A DNA stretch of 64,000 nt from Ideonella_A sakaiensis_A (lineage in GTDB: Bacteria > Pseudomonadota > Gammaproteobacteria > Burkholderiales > Burkholderiaceae_C): NCBI RefSeq assembly GCF_048320135.1, contig NZ_CP182947.1, forward strand, positions 1,054,001-1,118,000. The letters are read 5' to 3'. The translations under genes and the position numbers were made by a program. This document shows positions 16,922-26,700 of the stretch, piece after piece (positions within the stretch are counted from its first letter, which is position 1; every line of letters begins with the position of its first letter). Under the pieces are notes generated by a model. That model was given only the letters and a program-made list of their open reading frames with translations. It was not told the DNA's origin and did no database searches.

Positions 16922-18235
16922 TCAGCCGCGGCCCATCTTGCGCAGCAGGTCTGCGCTCGCCCACAGGCTCTCGAGGTGCGGGAAATTCCAGACCTTGTTC
17001 GATTCGCGACCGCTGATGCGGTCGGTGCAAGCCGGATCGCTGAGGTCCAGCACCTCGAGCCGGATCGGCAGCCGGGTCCGCGCCGAAAAGAACACCTTGA
17101 CCTTCGGCCGGGTGATCGCCGCCGGGCTCTGCTCGATCACCACCGCGAGCCGCTCGGATTCCATTCGCACCAGCGAACCGATCGGATAGATGCCCATGCT
17201 TCGCACGAAGGCCTGGAAGATCTCGTCGTCGAAATGCCCGTTGCGCCACGACGCCATCTTGCCGATCGATTCGGACGGATCCCATGCCGCCTTGTACGGC
17301 CGATTCGACGTGATCGCGTCGTAGACATCGCAGACCGCGCCCATCTTCGCGAGCCGACTGATGCGGTCTCCGGTCAGGCCATGCGGATAACCCTTGCCGT
17401 CGACGCGTTCATGGTGGTGCAAGCAGACATCGAGCACGCCGTCGGTGACGTCGCCGAGCGAGCGATCGACCTCGACCACCTTGGCCAGCAGCATTGCGTG
17501 GCCGCGCTCGGGGTGGCTGCGCATCAGCGCAAATTCGTCGTCGGTCAGCTTGCCGGGTTTCGACAACACATCGAGCGGCATCGCGACCTTGCCCATGTCG
17601 TGCAACAGCCCGGCCATGCCGGCTTCGCGCGCAGCGTCGAAGCCGAGGTTCATCTGCCGTGCCAGCGCGACCATCAGCGCACAGACCGCGACCGAATGCA
17701 TGTAGGTGTAGTCGTCGTGGGTCTTCAGCCGCGCCAGGCTCAGCATCGCATCCGGATGGCGCCAGACCGACGACGTGACCTCGTTGACGAGGTCGGCACA
17801 GCCGCTGACATCGGGCGTCTTGCCCATCCGCGCCTCGGCAAACAGCGAGGTGACGAGCTGCTTTGCCTGTCCGACCAGTTCGCCGGCACGTTGTGCCTCG
17901 GCGGCGAACGAGTCTGGCACCGGCGGCGGCCGCTGCGCAACGGCATCATCGCCGCCGGGTGGTGGCGACGACAAGCCCGGGCCGTACGCCGCTGAATCTG
18001 CGCGATGTCCGGCCCGCAGTGGCGCGGCCCCGGCCGGCCGCGACTCGGCAACGTCCAGACCCTTGGCCGCGTCGATCCAGCATTCCTGCACACCGCTGCT
18101 GCGCAGCTTGTGCAGGTCGGCCGGGTCGCTGAGGATGAACTGGGTTTTCCAGAACGGATGTTCCAGCCATGCGCCGCACAGGGACTGCAGGTGCATGCCA
18201 AGGCGCACTTGGTCAACCCGGATTTTTTTCAGCAT
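16922..18235 (-). CDS. HD-GYP domain protein (cyclic-di-GMP phosphodiesterase)
   Basis: This 437-residue protein has an N-terminal DUF3391 domain (about 1-65), a low-complexity Pro/Ala linker and an HD-GYP domain. The metal site is present in LLHDMGKVAMP, the HPERG segment and HHHERVDGKGYPHGL, so it should hydrolyse cyclic-di-GMP. No membrane segment or receiver domain is seen. It is followed by a gap of about 100 bases to the adenine deaminase gene on the same strand. Confidence 0.85.
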   Translation of the reverse strand: MLKKIRVDQVRLGMHLQSLCGAWLEHPFWKTQFILSDPADLHKLRSSGVQECWIDAAKGLDVAESRPAGAAPLRAGHRADSAAYGPGLSSPPPGGDDAVAQRPPPVPDSFAAEAQRAGELVGQAKQLVTSLFAEARMGKTPDVSGCADLVNEVTSSVWRHPDAMLSLARLKTHDDYTYMHSVAVCALMVALARQMNLGFDAAREAGMAGLLHDMGKVAMPLDVLSKPGKLTDDEFALMRSHPERGHAMLLAKVVEVDRSLGDVTDGVLDVCLHHHERVDGKGYPHGLTGDRISRLAKMGAVCDVYDAITSNRPYKAAWDPSESIGKMASWRNGHFDDEIFQAFVRSMGIYPIGSLVRMESERLAVVIEQSPAAITRPKVKVFFSARTRLPIRLEVLDLSDPACTDRISGRESNKVWNFPHLESLWASADLLRKMGRG

Positions 18236-18297
18236 CGTGCGGCGGATTTCGACCTCCCGCCGCCCAACTGTAGGCCGCCCGAAGCCGGGGCGGACAC

Positions 18298-18324
18298 AAA
18301 AAAGCCGCTGCAGGCAGCGGCTTT
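18298..18324 (-). terminator. Rho-independent terminator after cytochrome c4
   Basis: AAAGCCGCTG and CAGCGGCTTT form a ten-pair stem with a four-base loop. On the minus strand the stem runs into six U residues. It ends the cytochrome c4 transcript 23 bases after its stop codon. Confidence 0.85.
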
Positions 18325-18346
18325 GTGCTGATTTCAGCGGCGCGGA

Positions 18347-18994
18347 TCAGCGAAAACGCGATTCCGGCACGGTGCGCAGGTCGCCGTCGAGCGAAGCCAG
18401 GTACTTGGAGATCTTTTTCAGTTCGGACAGCGTATAGAGCTTCGCCATGCCGGCCATGATCGCGTTGTTGCGGCCGATCAGCCGGTTGTTGCTGGTGTGG
18501 TAGGCCTTCAGCGCGACATACAGGTAGTCGGCATGCTGGCCGGCGATCTTCGGATAACTCGGGTCGATCGGCTTGTTGTAGTCCTCGCCGTGGCACGACG
18601 CACAGTTGGCCTTCTTCAGCAGCTCGGCCACTTCGGGCGACGGCTGCGCCGGCTTGCCGGCATTCTGCGGCGCCTTGCCGTGGCCTTCGTAGAAGGCCGC
18701 CAGATCGGCCATGTCCTGCTCGCTCAGGCTCTGCGCGATCGCGTCCATCGTCGGGTGCTTGCGGTCACCCTTCTTGTAGGCTTCGAGCGACGCGACGATG
18801 TATTTCGCGTTCTGCCCGCTGATCATCGGCACCTTGTGGACCTCGGGAAAACTCGCCTGGTAGCCAGGGATGCCATGGCATCCGATGCACATGGCGGCCT
18901 TCTTCTCGCCGGCCTGCGCATCCTGCGCGAACGCCGGCTGTGCAAATACATGAAAAGAGGCGATGGCGGCGGCAGTCAGGATCAGTTTGTTCAT
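18347..18994 (-). CDS. Cytochrome c4, diheme periplasmic electron carrier
   Basis: This 215-residue protein has a Sec signal peptide (MNKLILTAAAIASFHVFAQPAFA) and two heme motifs, CIGCH in the first half and CASCH in the second. The duplicated monoheme domains are characteristic of cytochrome c4, which feeds terminal oxidases such as cbb3. The ATG at 18994 starts the signal peptide; the frame is open nine codons further without protein-like sequence. A perfect TATAAT lies upstream and a strong terminator follows, so it is probably transcribed alone. Confidence 0.9.
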   Translation of the reverse strand: MNKLILTAAAIASFHVFAQPAFAQDAQAGEKKAAMCIGCHGIPGYQASFPEVHKVPMISGQNAKYIVASLEAYKKGDRKHPTMDAIAQSLSEQDMADLAAFYEGHGKAPQNAGKPAQPSPEVAELLKKANCASCHGEDYNKPIDPSYPKIAGQHADYLYVALKAYHTSNNRLIGRNNAIMAGMAKLYTLSELKKISKYLASLDGDLRTVPESRFR

Positions 18995-19027
18995 GAAGGT
19001 CGGGGCGGGCCTTGGGGACAACCTTCG

Positions 19028-19033
19028 ATTATA
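19028..19033 (-). promoter_or_regulatory. TATAAT -10 element upstream of cytochrome c4
   Basis: A perfect TATAAT on the minus strand lies about 34 bases before the cytochrome c4 ATG. No convincing -35 hexamer stands at 16-18 bases upstream, so the promoter may need an activator. The divergent moxR gene begins 46 bases beyond it. Confidence 0.4.
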
Positions 19034-19078
19034 GGGGCCCGCTTATACTGGTTTGCCCGAGAACGCAGATCGACGCCC

Positions 19079-19933
19079 ATGAAGTTTCAAGGATCGGACA
19101 ACTACGTCGCCACCGACGACCTGATGCTGGCAGTCAATGCAGCCATCCGGCTGCAGCGCCCGCTGCTTGTCAAGGGCGAACCCGGCACCGGCAAGACGAT
19201 GCTTGCCGAGGAGGTCGCACAGGCGCTCGACATGCCGTTGCTGCAATGGCACATCAAGAGCACGACGAAGGCGCAGCAGGGCCTGTACGAATACGACGCG
19301 GTGAGTCGGCTGCGCGACAGCCAGCTGGCCGGCATCGAGGGTTCGGAACGCGTCCGCGACATTCACAACTACATCGTCAAGGGCGTGTTGTGGCAGGCCT
19401 TCACCGCCGACAAGCCGGTGGTGCTGCTGATCGACGAGATCGACAAGGCCGACATCGAATTCCCGAACGACCTGCTGCGCGAGATCGACCGGATGGAGTT
19501 CTACGTCTACGAGACGCGCGAACTGGTGCGCGCCGCGCACCGGCCGCTGGTCTTCATCACGTCGAACAACGAGAAGGAACTGCCAGATGCCTTCTTGCGC
19601 CGCTGTTTCTTCCACTACATCCGTTTTCCCGATGCCGAGACGATGGGCAGCATCGTCGAGGTCCACTTCCCCGGCCTGCGCAAGGAACTGCTCGGCGCGG
19701 CGCTGAAGCGCTTCTACGAGGTGCGCAACCTGCCCGGGCTGAAGAAGAAGCCGTCAACCTCCGAGCTGCTCGACTGGCTGAAGCTGCTGGTCGCCGAGGA
19801 CATTCCGCTCGACGTGCTGCAGAGCAAGGACGAGAAGGTCAGCGTGCCGCCGCTGGTCGGCGCGCTGCTGAAAAACGAGCAGGACGTCAGCCTGTTCGAG
19901 AAGCTCGTCTTCATGCAAAAACACAACCGCTGA
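19079..19933 (+). CDS. MoxR-type AAA+ ATPase
   Basis: A 284-residue AAA+ ATPase with Walker A GEPGTGKT (near 36-43), Walker B VVLLIDEIDKAD and a sensor 1 region FITSNNEKELPDAFLRRC. MoxR ATPases act as chaperones that load cofactors or remodel complexes, nearly always with a VWA-domain protein from the same locus. Such a VWA gene lies one gene downstream. The chosen ATG begins conserved sequence; no strong ribosome-binding site precedes it. Confidence 0.88.
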   Translation: MKFQGSDNYVATDDLMLAVNAAIRLQRPLLVKGEPGTGKTMLAEEVAQALDMPLLQWHIKSTTKAQQGLYEYDAVSRLRDSQLAGIEGSERVRDIHNYIVKGVLWQAFTADKPVVLLIDEIDKADIEFPNDLLREIDRMEFYVYETRELVRAAHRPLVFITSNNEKELPDAFLRRCFFHYIRFPDAETMGSIVEVHFPGLRKELLGAALKRFYEVRNLPGLKKKPSTSELLDWLKLLVAEDIPLDVLQSKDEKVSVPPLVGALLKNEQDVSLFEKLVFMQKHNR

Positions 19934-19951
19934 GCGCAGCGCGGAGGCGAA

Positions 19952-20551
19952 ATGGTGTCGCCGTTCACCACTCCGACCAGCCTGCGCGGCAGCCATGCCT
20001 CGCTGGTGCCGCTCGAGGCCGCCCATGCCGAAGGCCTGGCCGAAGCGAGCGCCGACGGCGAACTGTGGAAACTCTGGTACACCGCGGTGCCGTCGCCGGA
20101 AGGGATGGCAGCGGAGATCGAGCGTCGGCTCGGGCTGCGCGAGGCCGGCACGATGCTGCCATTCACCGTGCTCGATACCAACGAGCGGCCGGTCGGCATG
20201 ACGACCTTCATGAACATCGATGCGGCGAACCGCCGTGTCGAGATCGGCAGCACCTGGTATGCACGGCGCGTGCAGCGCAGCGCGGTCAATACCGAATGCA
20301 AGCTGATGCTGCTGACCCATGCATTCGACACGCTCGACTGCATCGCGGTCGAGTTCCGCACCCACTTCTTCAACCGCCAGAGCCGGCGCGGCATCGAGCG
20401 GCTCGGTGCGAAGCTCGACGGCATCCTGCGCAGCCACCAGCTCGGCGCCGACGGCAGTCTGCGCGACACCTGCGTCTACAGCATCATCCGCAGCGAGTGG
20501 CCGGCAGTGCGCACGCACCTGCGCTGGCAGCTCGAGCAGCCGCGGGCCTGA
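19952..20551 (+). CDS. GNAT-family acetyltransferase (RimJ/RimL-like)
   Basis: A 199-residue N-acetyltransferase. The N-terminal LRGSHASLVPLEAAHAEGL region, the IGSTWYARRVQRSAVNTECKLML block that carries the acetyl-CoA loop, and a C-terminal RRGIERLGAKLDGILRSHQ segment fit the GNAT fold of ribosomal-protein and small-molecule acetylases. GGAGG stands five bases before the ATG. It lies 18 bases after moxR and before the VWA gene. Whether it modifies the MoxR/VWA complex is unknown. Confidence 0.82.
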   Translation: MVSPFTTPTSLRGSHASLVPLEAAHAEGLAEASADGELWKLWYTAVPSPEGMAAEIERRLGLREAGTMLPFTVLDTNERPVGMTTFMNIDAANRRVEIGSTWYARRVQRSAVNTECKLMLLTHAFDTLDCIAVEFRTHFFNRQSRRGIERLGAKLDGILRSHQLGADGSLRDTCVYSIIRSEWPAVRTHLRWQLEQPRA

Positions 20552-20620
20552 AGCGGGCGACTCGCGGCAGCCCTTCGCGATCCGCCTCCCGCATGGCCGA
20601 GCATTCCGTTCAAACGGTCG

Positions 20621-20637
20621 GCCGAGTGATACTCGGC
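20621..20637. other. Perfect hairpin between the GNAT and VWA genes
   Basis: GCCGAGT and ACTCGGC pair around a three-base loop, inside a second, overlapping GGCCGA/TCGGCC repeat. No U-run follows, so it may slow transcription or protect RNA rather than terminate. It lies in the 163-base gap before the VWA gene. Confidence 0.35.
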
Positions 20638-20714
20638 AGCGTTGTACGTTTTATCCGCCGGTGCGATGGAACCGCTACCCTCGGTGCGTATCCATCCTGA
20701 ACCCCGCCTTCGTG

Positions 20715-21899
20715 ATGCTGATCAATTTTTTCTTCACCCTGCGCGCTGCCAAGCTGAAGGTCTCCGTGAAGGAGTACCTGATGCTGCTCGAGGCCTTGCA
20801 GGCCGGCGTCATCGATGACGGCGGCGGGCCGTCGGTCGACAAGTTCTACTACCTCGCCCGCACCTCGCTGGTCAAGGACGAGGCGCAGTTCGACAAGTTC
20901 GACCGTGCATTCGCCGCCTATTTCAAGGGTGTCGAGCTGCTCGCCGATTTCAGCCAGGACATCCCGCTTGACTGGCTGCAGAAAAAACTCGAGCTCGAAC
21001 TGAGCCCTGAGGACAAGGCGAAGATCGAGAAGATGGGCTGGGACGAACTGATGGAAACCCTGAAGAAGCGGTTCGAGGAACAGAAACACCGCCACGAAGG
21101 CGGCAGCCGGATGATCGGCACCGGCGGCACCAGCCCGTTCGGCGCCTACGGCTACAACCCGCAGGGCATCCGCATCGGCCAGGACCGCGGCCGCAACCGC
21201 AGCGCCGTGAAGGTCTGGGACCAGCGCCAGTTCAAGGACTACGACGACAACCTCGAACTCGGCACCCGCAACATCAAGGTCGCGCTGCGCCGGCTGCGCC
21301 GCTTCGCGCGCGAGGGTTCGGCAGAGGAACTCGACCTCGACGACACGATCCGCAGCACCGCGGCCAATGCCGGCTACCTCGACATCAAGATGGTTCCGGA
21401 GCGCCACAACAAGGTCAAGGTGCTGCTGCTGATGGATGTCGGCGGCACGATGGACGAACACATCCACCGTGTCGAGGAACTGTTCAGCGCCGCGAAGGCC
21501 GAATTCAAGCACCTCGAGTTCTACTATTTCCACAACTGCGTCTACGACTTCATGTGGCGCAACAACCGCCGCCGCTACAGCGAGAAATTCAGCACCTGGG
21601 ACGTGATCCGCAAATACAACAAGGACTACAAGCTGATCTTCGTCGGCGATGCGACGATGAGCCCCTACGAGATCCTGCAACCCGGGGGCAGCGTCGAATA
21701 CAACAACGAGGAAGCCGGTGCCGAGTGGCTGCAACGGCTGACCCACGCCTTTCCGAAATTTGCCTGGATCAACCCCGAACCGCAGGGCGTCTGGGGTTAT
21801 CGCCAAAGCATCGCGGTGGTCCAGCAGTTGATGAACCAGCGCATGTTCCCACTGACCCTGCAAGGGCTCGAAGGCGCGATGCGAATGCTCAGCAAATGA
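20715..21899 (+). CDS. VWA-domain protein of the CoxE type, partner of MoxR
   Basis: This 394-residue cytoplasmic protein has a helical N-terminal part and a C-terminal von Willebrand A domain. The metal-binding DxSxS motif reads DVGGT, so two hydroxyl positions differ from the classical MIDAS, while the later GDATMSPYE block keeps an acidic residue. Such proteins work with MoxR ATPases to activate or insert cofactors. The ATG at 20715 begins recognisable sequence; upstream codons run back through the GNAT gene in another frame. Its stop overlaps the tamA start in an ATGA. Confidence 0.8.
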   Translation: MLINFFFTLRAAKLKVSVKEYLMLLEALQAGVIDDGGGPSVDKFYYLARTSLVKDEAQFDKFDRAFAAYFKGVELLADFSQDIPLDWLQKKLELELSPEDKAKIEKMGWDELMETLKKRFEEQKHRHEGGSRMIGTGGTSPFGAYGYNPQGIRIGQDRGRNRSAVKVWDQRQFKDYDDNLELGTRNIKVALRRLRRFAREGSAEELDLDDTIRSTAANAGYLDIKMVPERHNKVKVLLLMDVGGTMDEHIHRVEELFSAAKAEFKHLEFYYFHNCVYDFMWRNNRRRYSEKFSTWDVIRKYNKDYKLIFVGDATMSPYEILQPGGSVEYNNEEAGAEWLQRLTHAFPKFAWINPEPQGVWGYRQSIAVVQQLMNQRMFPLTLQGLEGAMRMLSK

Positions 21900-23755
21900 G
21901 CCGCATCTGCCGCGCCCTGCTCACCGCCTGCGTGATGCTGGCGCTCGGCGGCTGCTCGTCGCTGCCATGGAGCAAGAAAAAGGACGAGGCCGCGCCGGCG
22001 GCGCAGCAGCCGCAGAAACTGCGCGAGATGTACCACCTGAAGGTGGTGGCCCCGTCGGACCAGGAAGACCTGCTCAGCGAATACCTCGACCTCGCGCGCT
22101 TTCGCCGTGCACCCGAATCGGAGGCGATCACGCCGGCCGAACTCGACCGGCTGATCGCCGGCGCGCCGGCGCAGGCGCGCAGCCTGGTCGAAACCCAGGG
22201 TTATTTCAATTCGCAAGCGAGTGCGCGTCGCGACGGCGTCGCCAAGGACGGCCTGCCGCAGGTGGTGGTCACGCTGGAACCCGGGCCGCGAACCATCGTC
22301 CGCGAAGTCGAGCTGGAGGCAAAAGGCCATCTGAAGGAGGCGGCGCAGGCCAACGATCCGCTGGCACGGGCAACGATCGCCGAGATGCGCAGCCAATGGA
22401 AACTCAAACCCGGCGAGCCGTTCACGCAATCGGCATGGGACGGCGCCAAGGGCGACGCATTGACGGTGCTGCGCATCGACGGCTACCCGACCGCCAACTG
22501 GGAGACCACGTCGGCGCGAATCGACGCCGATCGCAACAGCGCGTCGCTGTACGGGCTGGCTGACAGCGGCCCGCTGTTCCACTTCGGCGAGATTCGCGTC
22601 GAGGGGCTGCAGAACTACCGCGAATCCGACGTGATCAACCTCGCGACTTTCAGGCCCGGCCAGCGCTACAGCGAAAAGGCGCTGCTCGACACGCAGGACC
22701 GGCTGCTGCGCAGCGGGCTGTTCGAAGGCGCTGTCGTCGCGATCGAACCGGATGCGGCATTCGCGGCTGCCGCGCCGGTGACCGCGCGGGTGCGCGAACA
22801 ACCGCTGCAGCAGGTCACGCTCGGCGTCGGTTATGCCGATCAGACCGGCGAGCGGATCACGGTGGAGCATACGCATCGGCGCGTCTTCGGCCGCACCTTC
22901 TTCGGCCACCAGTGGACGTCGAAGAACAAGATCGAACTCGGCCGTGTCAACCAGTCGTGGCAGGGCGACCTCAGCTCGCACCCGCTGCCCGGCGGCTGGC
23001 GCAACCTGATCGGCGGCAGCCTGAGCAAGGAAGAAGCCGCCGGCACGATCACCGAGGCGGCCAAGCTGCGGATCGGTCGGGCCGTCGAGACCGAACGCAT
23101 CGACCGCCTGATCTACCTCGAGATGCAGCAGGCGAGCGCCGAGACGGCGGGCACCACGCTGCGCAGCCGCGCGCTGTCGGGCAACTACCACTGGATCTGG
23201 CGCGACCTCGACGATGTGCTGCTGCCGACCAAGGGCTGGGCCGCAAACATCGAAAGCGCGGTCGGATATGCCTGGGCCGACGCGCTGGAAAATGGCTCGT
23301 TCGGCCGGCTGAAGGGCCGGCTGACCGGCTTCCGCCCGATCGGCAGCACCTGGTTCGGCAGCGCGCGGCTCGAGCTCGCCCAGGTCTTCGCCGGCGACCG
23401 GGTCGGCGTGCCGGACACCCTGCTGTTCCGCGCCGGCGGCGACGACTCGGTGCGCGGTTATGCCTACCGCAGCCTCGGCCCACTGCTGAACGGCGCGGTG
23501 TCGAGCGGGCGGGTGCTGATGACCGCCAGCGGCGAAGTCGCGCGACCGGTCAGCCGCAAATTGCCGCAGGTCTGGTGGGCGCTGTTCGTCGACGCCGGCC
23601 ACGCCGCCGACAAATGGGGCCAGTTGCGCCCGGTGTTCGGTTACGGCACCGGCGTGCGTTATCGCAGCCCGGTCGGGCCGTTGCGGCTCGACCTCGCCTA
23701 CGCCGAGGAATTGCGCAAATTCCGCTTCCACCTGAGTGTCGGCGTCGCTTTCTGA
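21896..23755 (+). CDS. tamA: TamA, Omp85-family assembly protein with a lipoprotein-like signal
   Basis: This 619-residue outer-membrane protein has POTRA-type repeats in about residues 60-260 and a 16-strand barrel in the C-terminal half. With TamB it helps insert autotransporters and move lipids to the outer membrane. The N terminus shows a signal peptide ending in LGG-C20-SSLPW, a lipobox, so the mature protein may be lipidated; Escherichia coli TamA is not. The start ATG overlaps the stop of the VWA gene by four bases, coupling translation. The barrel ends in the expected FHLSVGVAF with a terminal Phe. Confidence 0.87.
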   Translation: MSRICRALLTACVMLALGGCSSLPWSKKKDEAAPAAQQPQKLREMYHLKVVAPSDQEDLLSEYLDLARFRRAPESEAITPAELDRLIAGAPAQARSLVETQGYFNSQASARRDGVAKDGLPQVVVTLEPGPRTIVREVELEAKGHLKEAAQANDPLARATIAEMRSQWKLKPGEPFTQSAWDGAKGDALTVLRIDGYPTANWETTSARIDADRNSASLYGLADSGPLFHFGEIRVEGLQNYRESDVINLATFRPGQRYSEKALLDTQDRLLRSGLFEGAVVAIEPDAAFAAAAPVTARVREQPLQQVTLGVGYADQTGERITVEHTHRRVFGRTFFGHQWTSKNKIELGRVNQSWQGDLSSHPLPGGWRNLIGGSLSKEEAAGTITEAAKLRIGRAVETERIDRLIYLEMQQASAETAGTTLRSRALSGNYHWIWRDLDDVLLPTKGWAANIESAVGYAWADALENGSFGRLKGRLTGFRPIGSTWFGSARLELAQVFAGDRVGVPDTLLFRAGGDDSVRGYAYRSLGPLLNGAVSSGRVLMTASGEVARPVSRKLPQVWWALFVDAGHAADKWGQLRPVFGYGTGVRYRSPVGPLRLDLAYAEELRKFRFHLSVGVAF

Positions 23756-26700
23756 CGGCAGCGCAGACAGGAGACCCGCCATCGCAACCGAGCCGCCAAC
23801 ACCCGCACCGCAGCAGCCCGCCGGCAAGCCGGCCGCGCCGCGGCGCAGCCGCGGCCGGCGTCTGCGCCGCGGCTTGTTGTGGCTGATCGCCGTCGTGCTG
23901 CTGCTGGTGATCGCGGTGCCGGTCGGCCTGTGGCTCGGGCTGCGCTCGGAGGCTGGCAGTTCGTGGCTGCTCGGCCAGGTGCCTGGGTTGACGTTGAAGG
24001 GAGTCAAGGGCTCGCTGCTCGGCGACTTCTCGGCCGACCGCCTCGAACTGAAGATCGGCGCGAATGGCCGGCTGATCCTGATCGAGCCGGCCTGGCAGGA
24101 CTTGCGCATCAGGCGTTCACCGCTCGACGGCCATTGGGTCGCCGTCGACATCGAAAAGCTCAGTGCGCGCGCCGCCGAACTGATTCCGGACGACACGCCG
24201 AAGAAGGACGAGCCGCTGACCGCGCCCGAGCACCTGAAACTGCCGCTGACGGTGAAGATCGATGCGCTCGACATCGGCGAATTCCGCACTGCCGCACTCG
24301 GCGACAAGCCGGTGCGCGATCTGCGCGGCAGCATCGATCTGGCGGCCGATTCGGGCAGGCAGCACCAGGTGCAAATCGACAACGTCGAATGGGACCAGTT
24401 CCGCGTGAAGGGTTCGCTGAAGGTCGGCAGCGACGGCGAAATGGTGCTCGACAGCCAGTTGCAGCTCGGCCCGTCCGGTGCGGCAACGGCGGCAACGGAG
24501 TCTGCGATTCCGTTCGACGACTGGGTTGCGCGGCTGGCGCTGAATGGCCCGCTGCGCAAGCCGACCCTCGATGCCAGCGCCAGCGGCGATGGCCGCGAGC
24601 TGCTGCAGGCGCAGGCGGTGCTGCAGCCATTCGAGCCGTGGCCGCTGGCCGACCTCGAGGCGCGCACGAAAGACCTCGACCTCGCGATGTTCAGCAGCGA
24701 GCTGCCGAAAACCGCGCTGACTGGCTCGGCCAAGGTCGAGACGGCCGGGCTCGACAAGCCGGCCAAAGCCGACATCCGGCTCGCCAACCGCGAGGCCGGC
24801 ATGTGGAACGCTAAGCGGCTGCCGTTGCGCGAGCTGCAGCTCGATCTGCAGGCTCGGCCCGATGCGCCGCAGGTTGCGAGTATCCGCCGCTTTGTTGCCG
24901 AACTCGGCTCGGCCAGCCTGCCGGCTGGCCGCATCAGCGGCAAAGGCGAATTCGACCAGGGCAAATTCAGCGTCGAGGCGGTGCTCGACAAGCTGCTGCC
25001 TGCGCGTCTCGATGCGCGCGCACCGGTGATGAGCTTGTCCGGCCCGATCAATGTCGACGGCCGGCTGCCGGCGGCCGCGGCTGCCGGCGGCCCGGCACCG
25101 ACCGGCGACGATGCAATGCTGCACGTCGACACGCGGGCCAAGTTGCGCGGCAGCATCGACATCGCCGCCGAGGCGGAAGCCTTTGGCAAGCCGGCACAGA
25201 AAACCGGAACCGCGGCCGGCAGCACCAGCCGCAGCCTCGCAGTCGACCTCGACGCGGCAATGCGCAGCGGTCCGGCCGGCCAGCTGCAGCTCGATATCAA
25301 GCAGGCGCAGATCGACGCCGCCGGTGCCGATGTCCGCATCGACGGCAAGCTGAGGCGCGACGAGGCCGATGCGCCGTTGCGTGTCGATGCCGAACTGCGG
25401 ATGAAGGAGTTCGACCCTCGGCCGTGGCTGCCAAGCGCCGATGCCGCCGGCTGGCGGCGCGGCCGCAGCCGGATCAATGCGACTGCCGATGTCGACCTGC
25501 AACTGTTGCCGCAGCCAGCCGCGGCCAGCGAGAAGAAGCCATCGGCAGCCGGCTCGGCCGATCCGGTGCGGCAAGGCCTCGCCGCGCTCGACGCGGTGCT
25601 CGCGACGCTGCGTGGCAAGGCGGCGCTGACGCTGCAGCCGAGCCAGTTTGCCGGCATCGCGATCGAGGGCCAGGCCGGATTGAATGTCGATGGCGCGATT
25701 CCCGGCCCCGGCATCGCAGCTGCCGACGTCGCATTGCGCAGCGGCAGCAACCGCGTGAAGGCCGCCTTGCGCACCCGGGCCGACCGTCCGGCGGCCGACC
25801 GGCTCGAACTCGACATCGACGCGCCGGCGCTGGGCGAACTGGCCGATGCGGCACGCCTGCTCGGCCTGCCGGCAGGCGGCGTCGCGAAGGGCGGCGCCAA
25901 GCCGGCCGCACCGGCGCTGGCTGGCAGCGTGACGGCGAAGGCGGAAGTGAACGGCCGCTGGCCGTCGCTGCGCACCGATGGCCGCCTCGCCGCGCGCGGG
26001 CTGAAGATTCCCGATCTGTCGGTCACGCGGGCCGATGTCGACTGGAAGCTCGGCACCAGCCCCGATTCGCCGGTCGATTTGAAGGCAGACATCGCTGGCC
26101 TGGTCACCGCCGCGGCAGCGGTCGAACGGGCCGACCTGAAGCTGTCGGGCACCGCCCGCGAGCACCGGATCGAACTGAGCGCCGACAGCAGCATGTTGCC
26201 GCCGGCCTGGACCGATGCGCTGACCGGAGCAACGACCGCTGTGGCGAAGGCCGGCAAGCCGGCGGCAATCCCGACCGGCGGGCCGGCGCCGACCAGTGCA
26301 CGGCTGCGCGCCAGCGGCGGGCTGCTCGACGTCACCGGCATCACCGCGCGCAATGCCGTGCCGTCGGCCAATGGCTGGCGCGGCCGCATCGACGAACTGC
26401 GGCTGCGCAGCGGCGCCAACCCCGACGCTGCGCTGGCGGTTCGCGGCGACGACCTCGGCCTGACGACGCGCTGGTCCGGCGCCGCACCGACGCTGAGCCT
26501 GCAACCGGGCCGCCTCGAGATGCAGGCCGGCCCGACCGTCGCGACCTTGCGCTGGAGCCGTGTCGAGGTGCAGGCCGGCGCGCCGGCCGCAAAGGGCCGG
26601 GCCGCCGTGCCGCCAAGAATCGACGTCGAGGCGACGCTCGATCCGATCGCGGTGGCGCCGCTGCTGGCGCGATTCCAGCCTGATTTCGGCTGGGGCGGCG

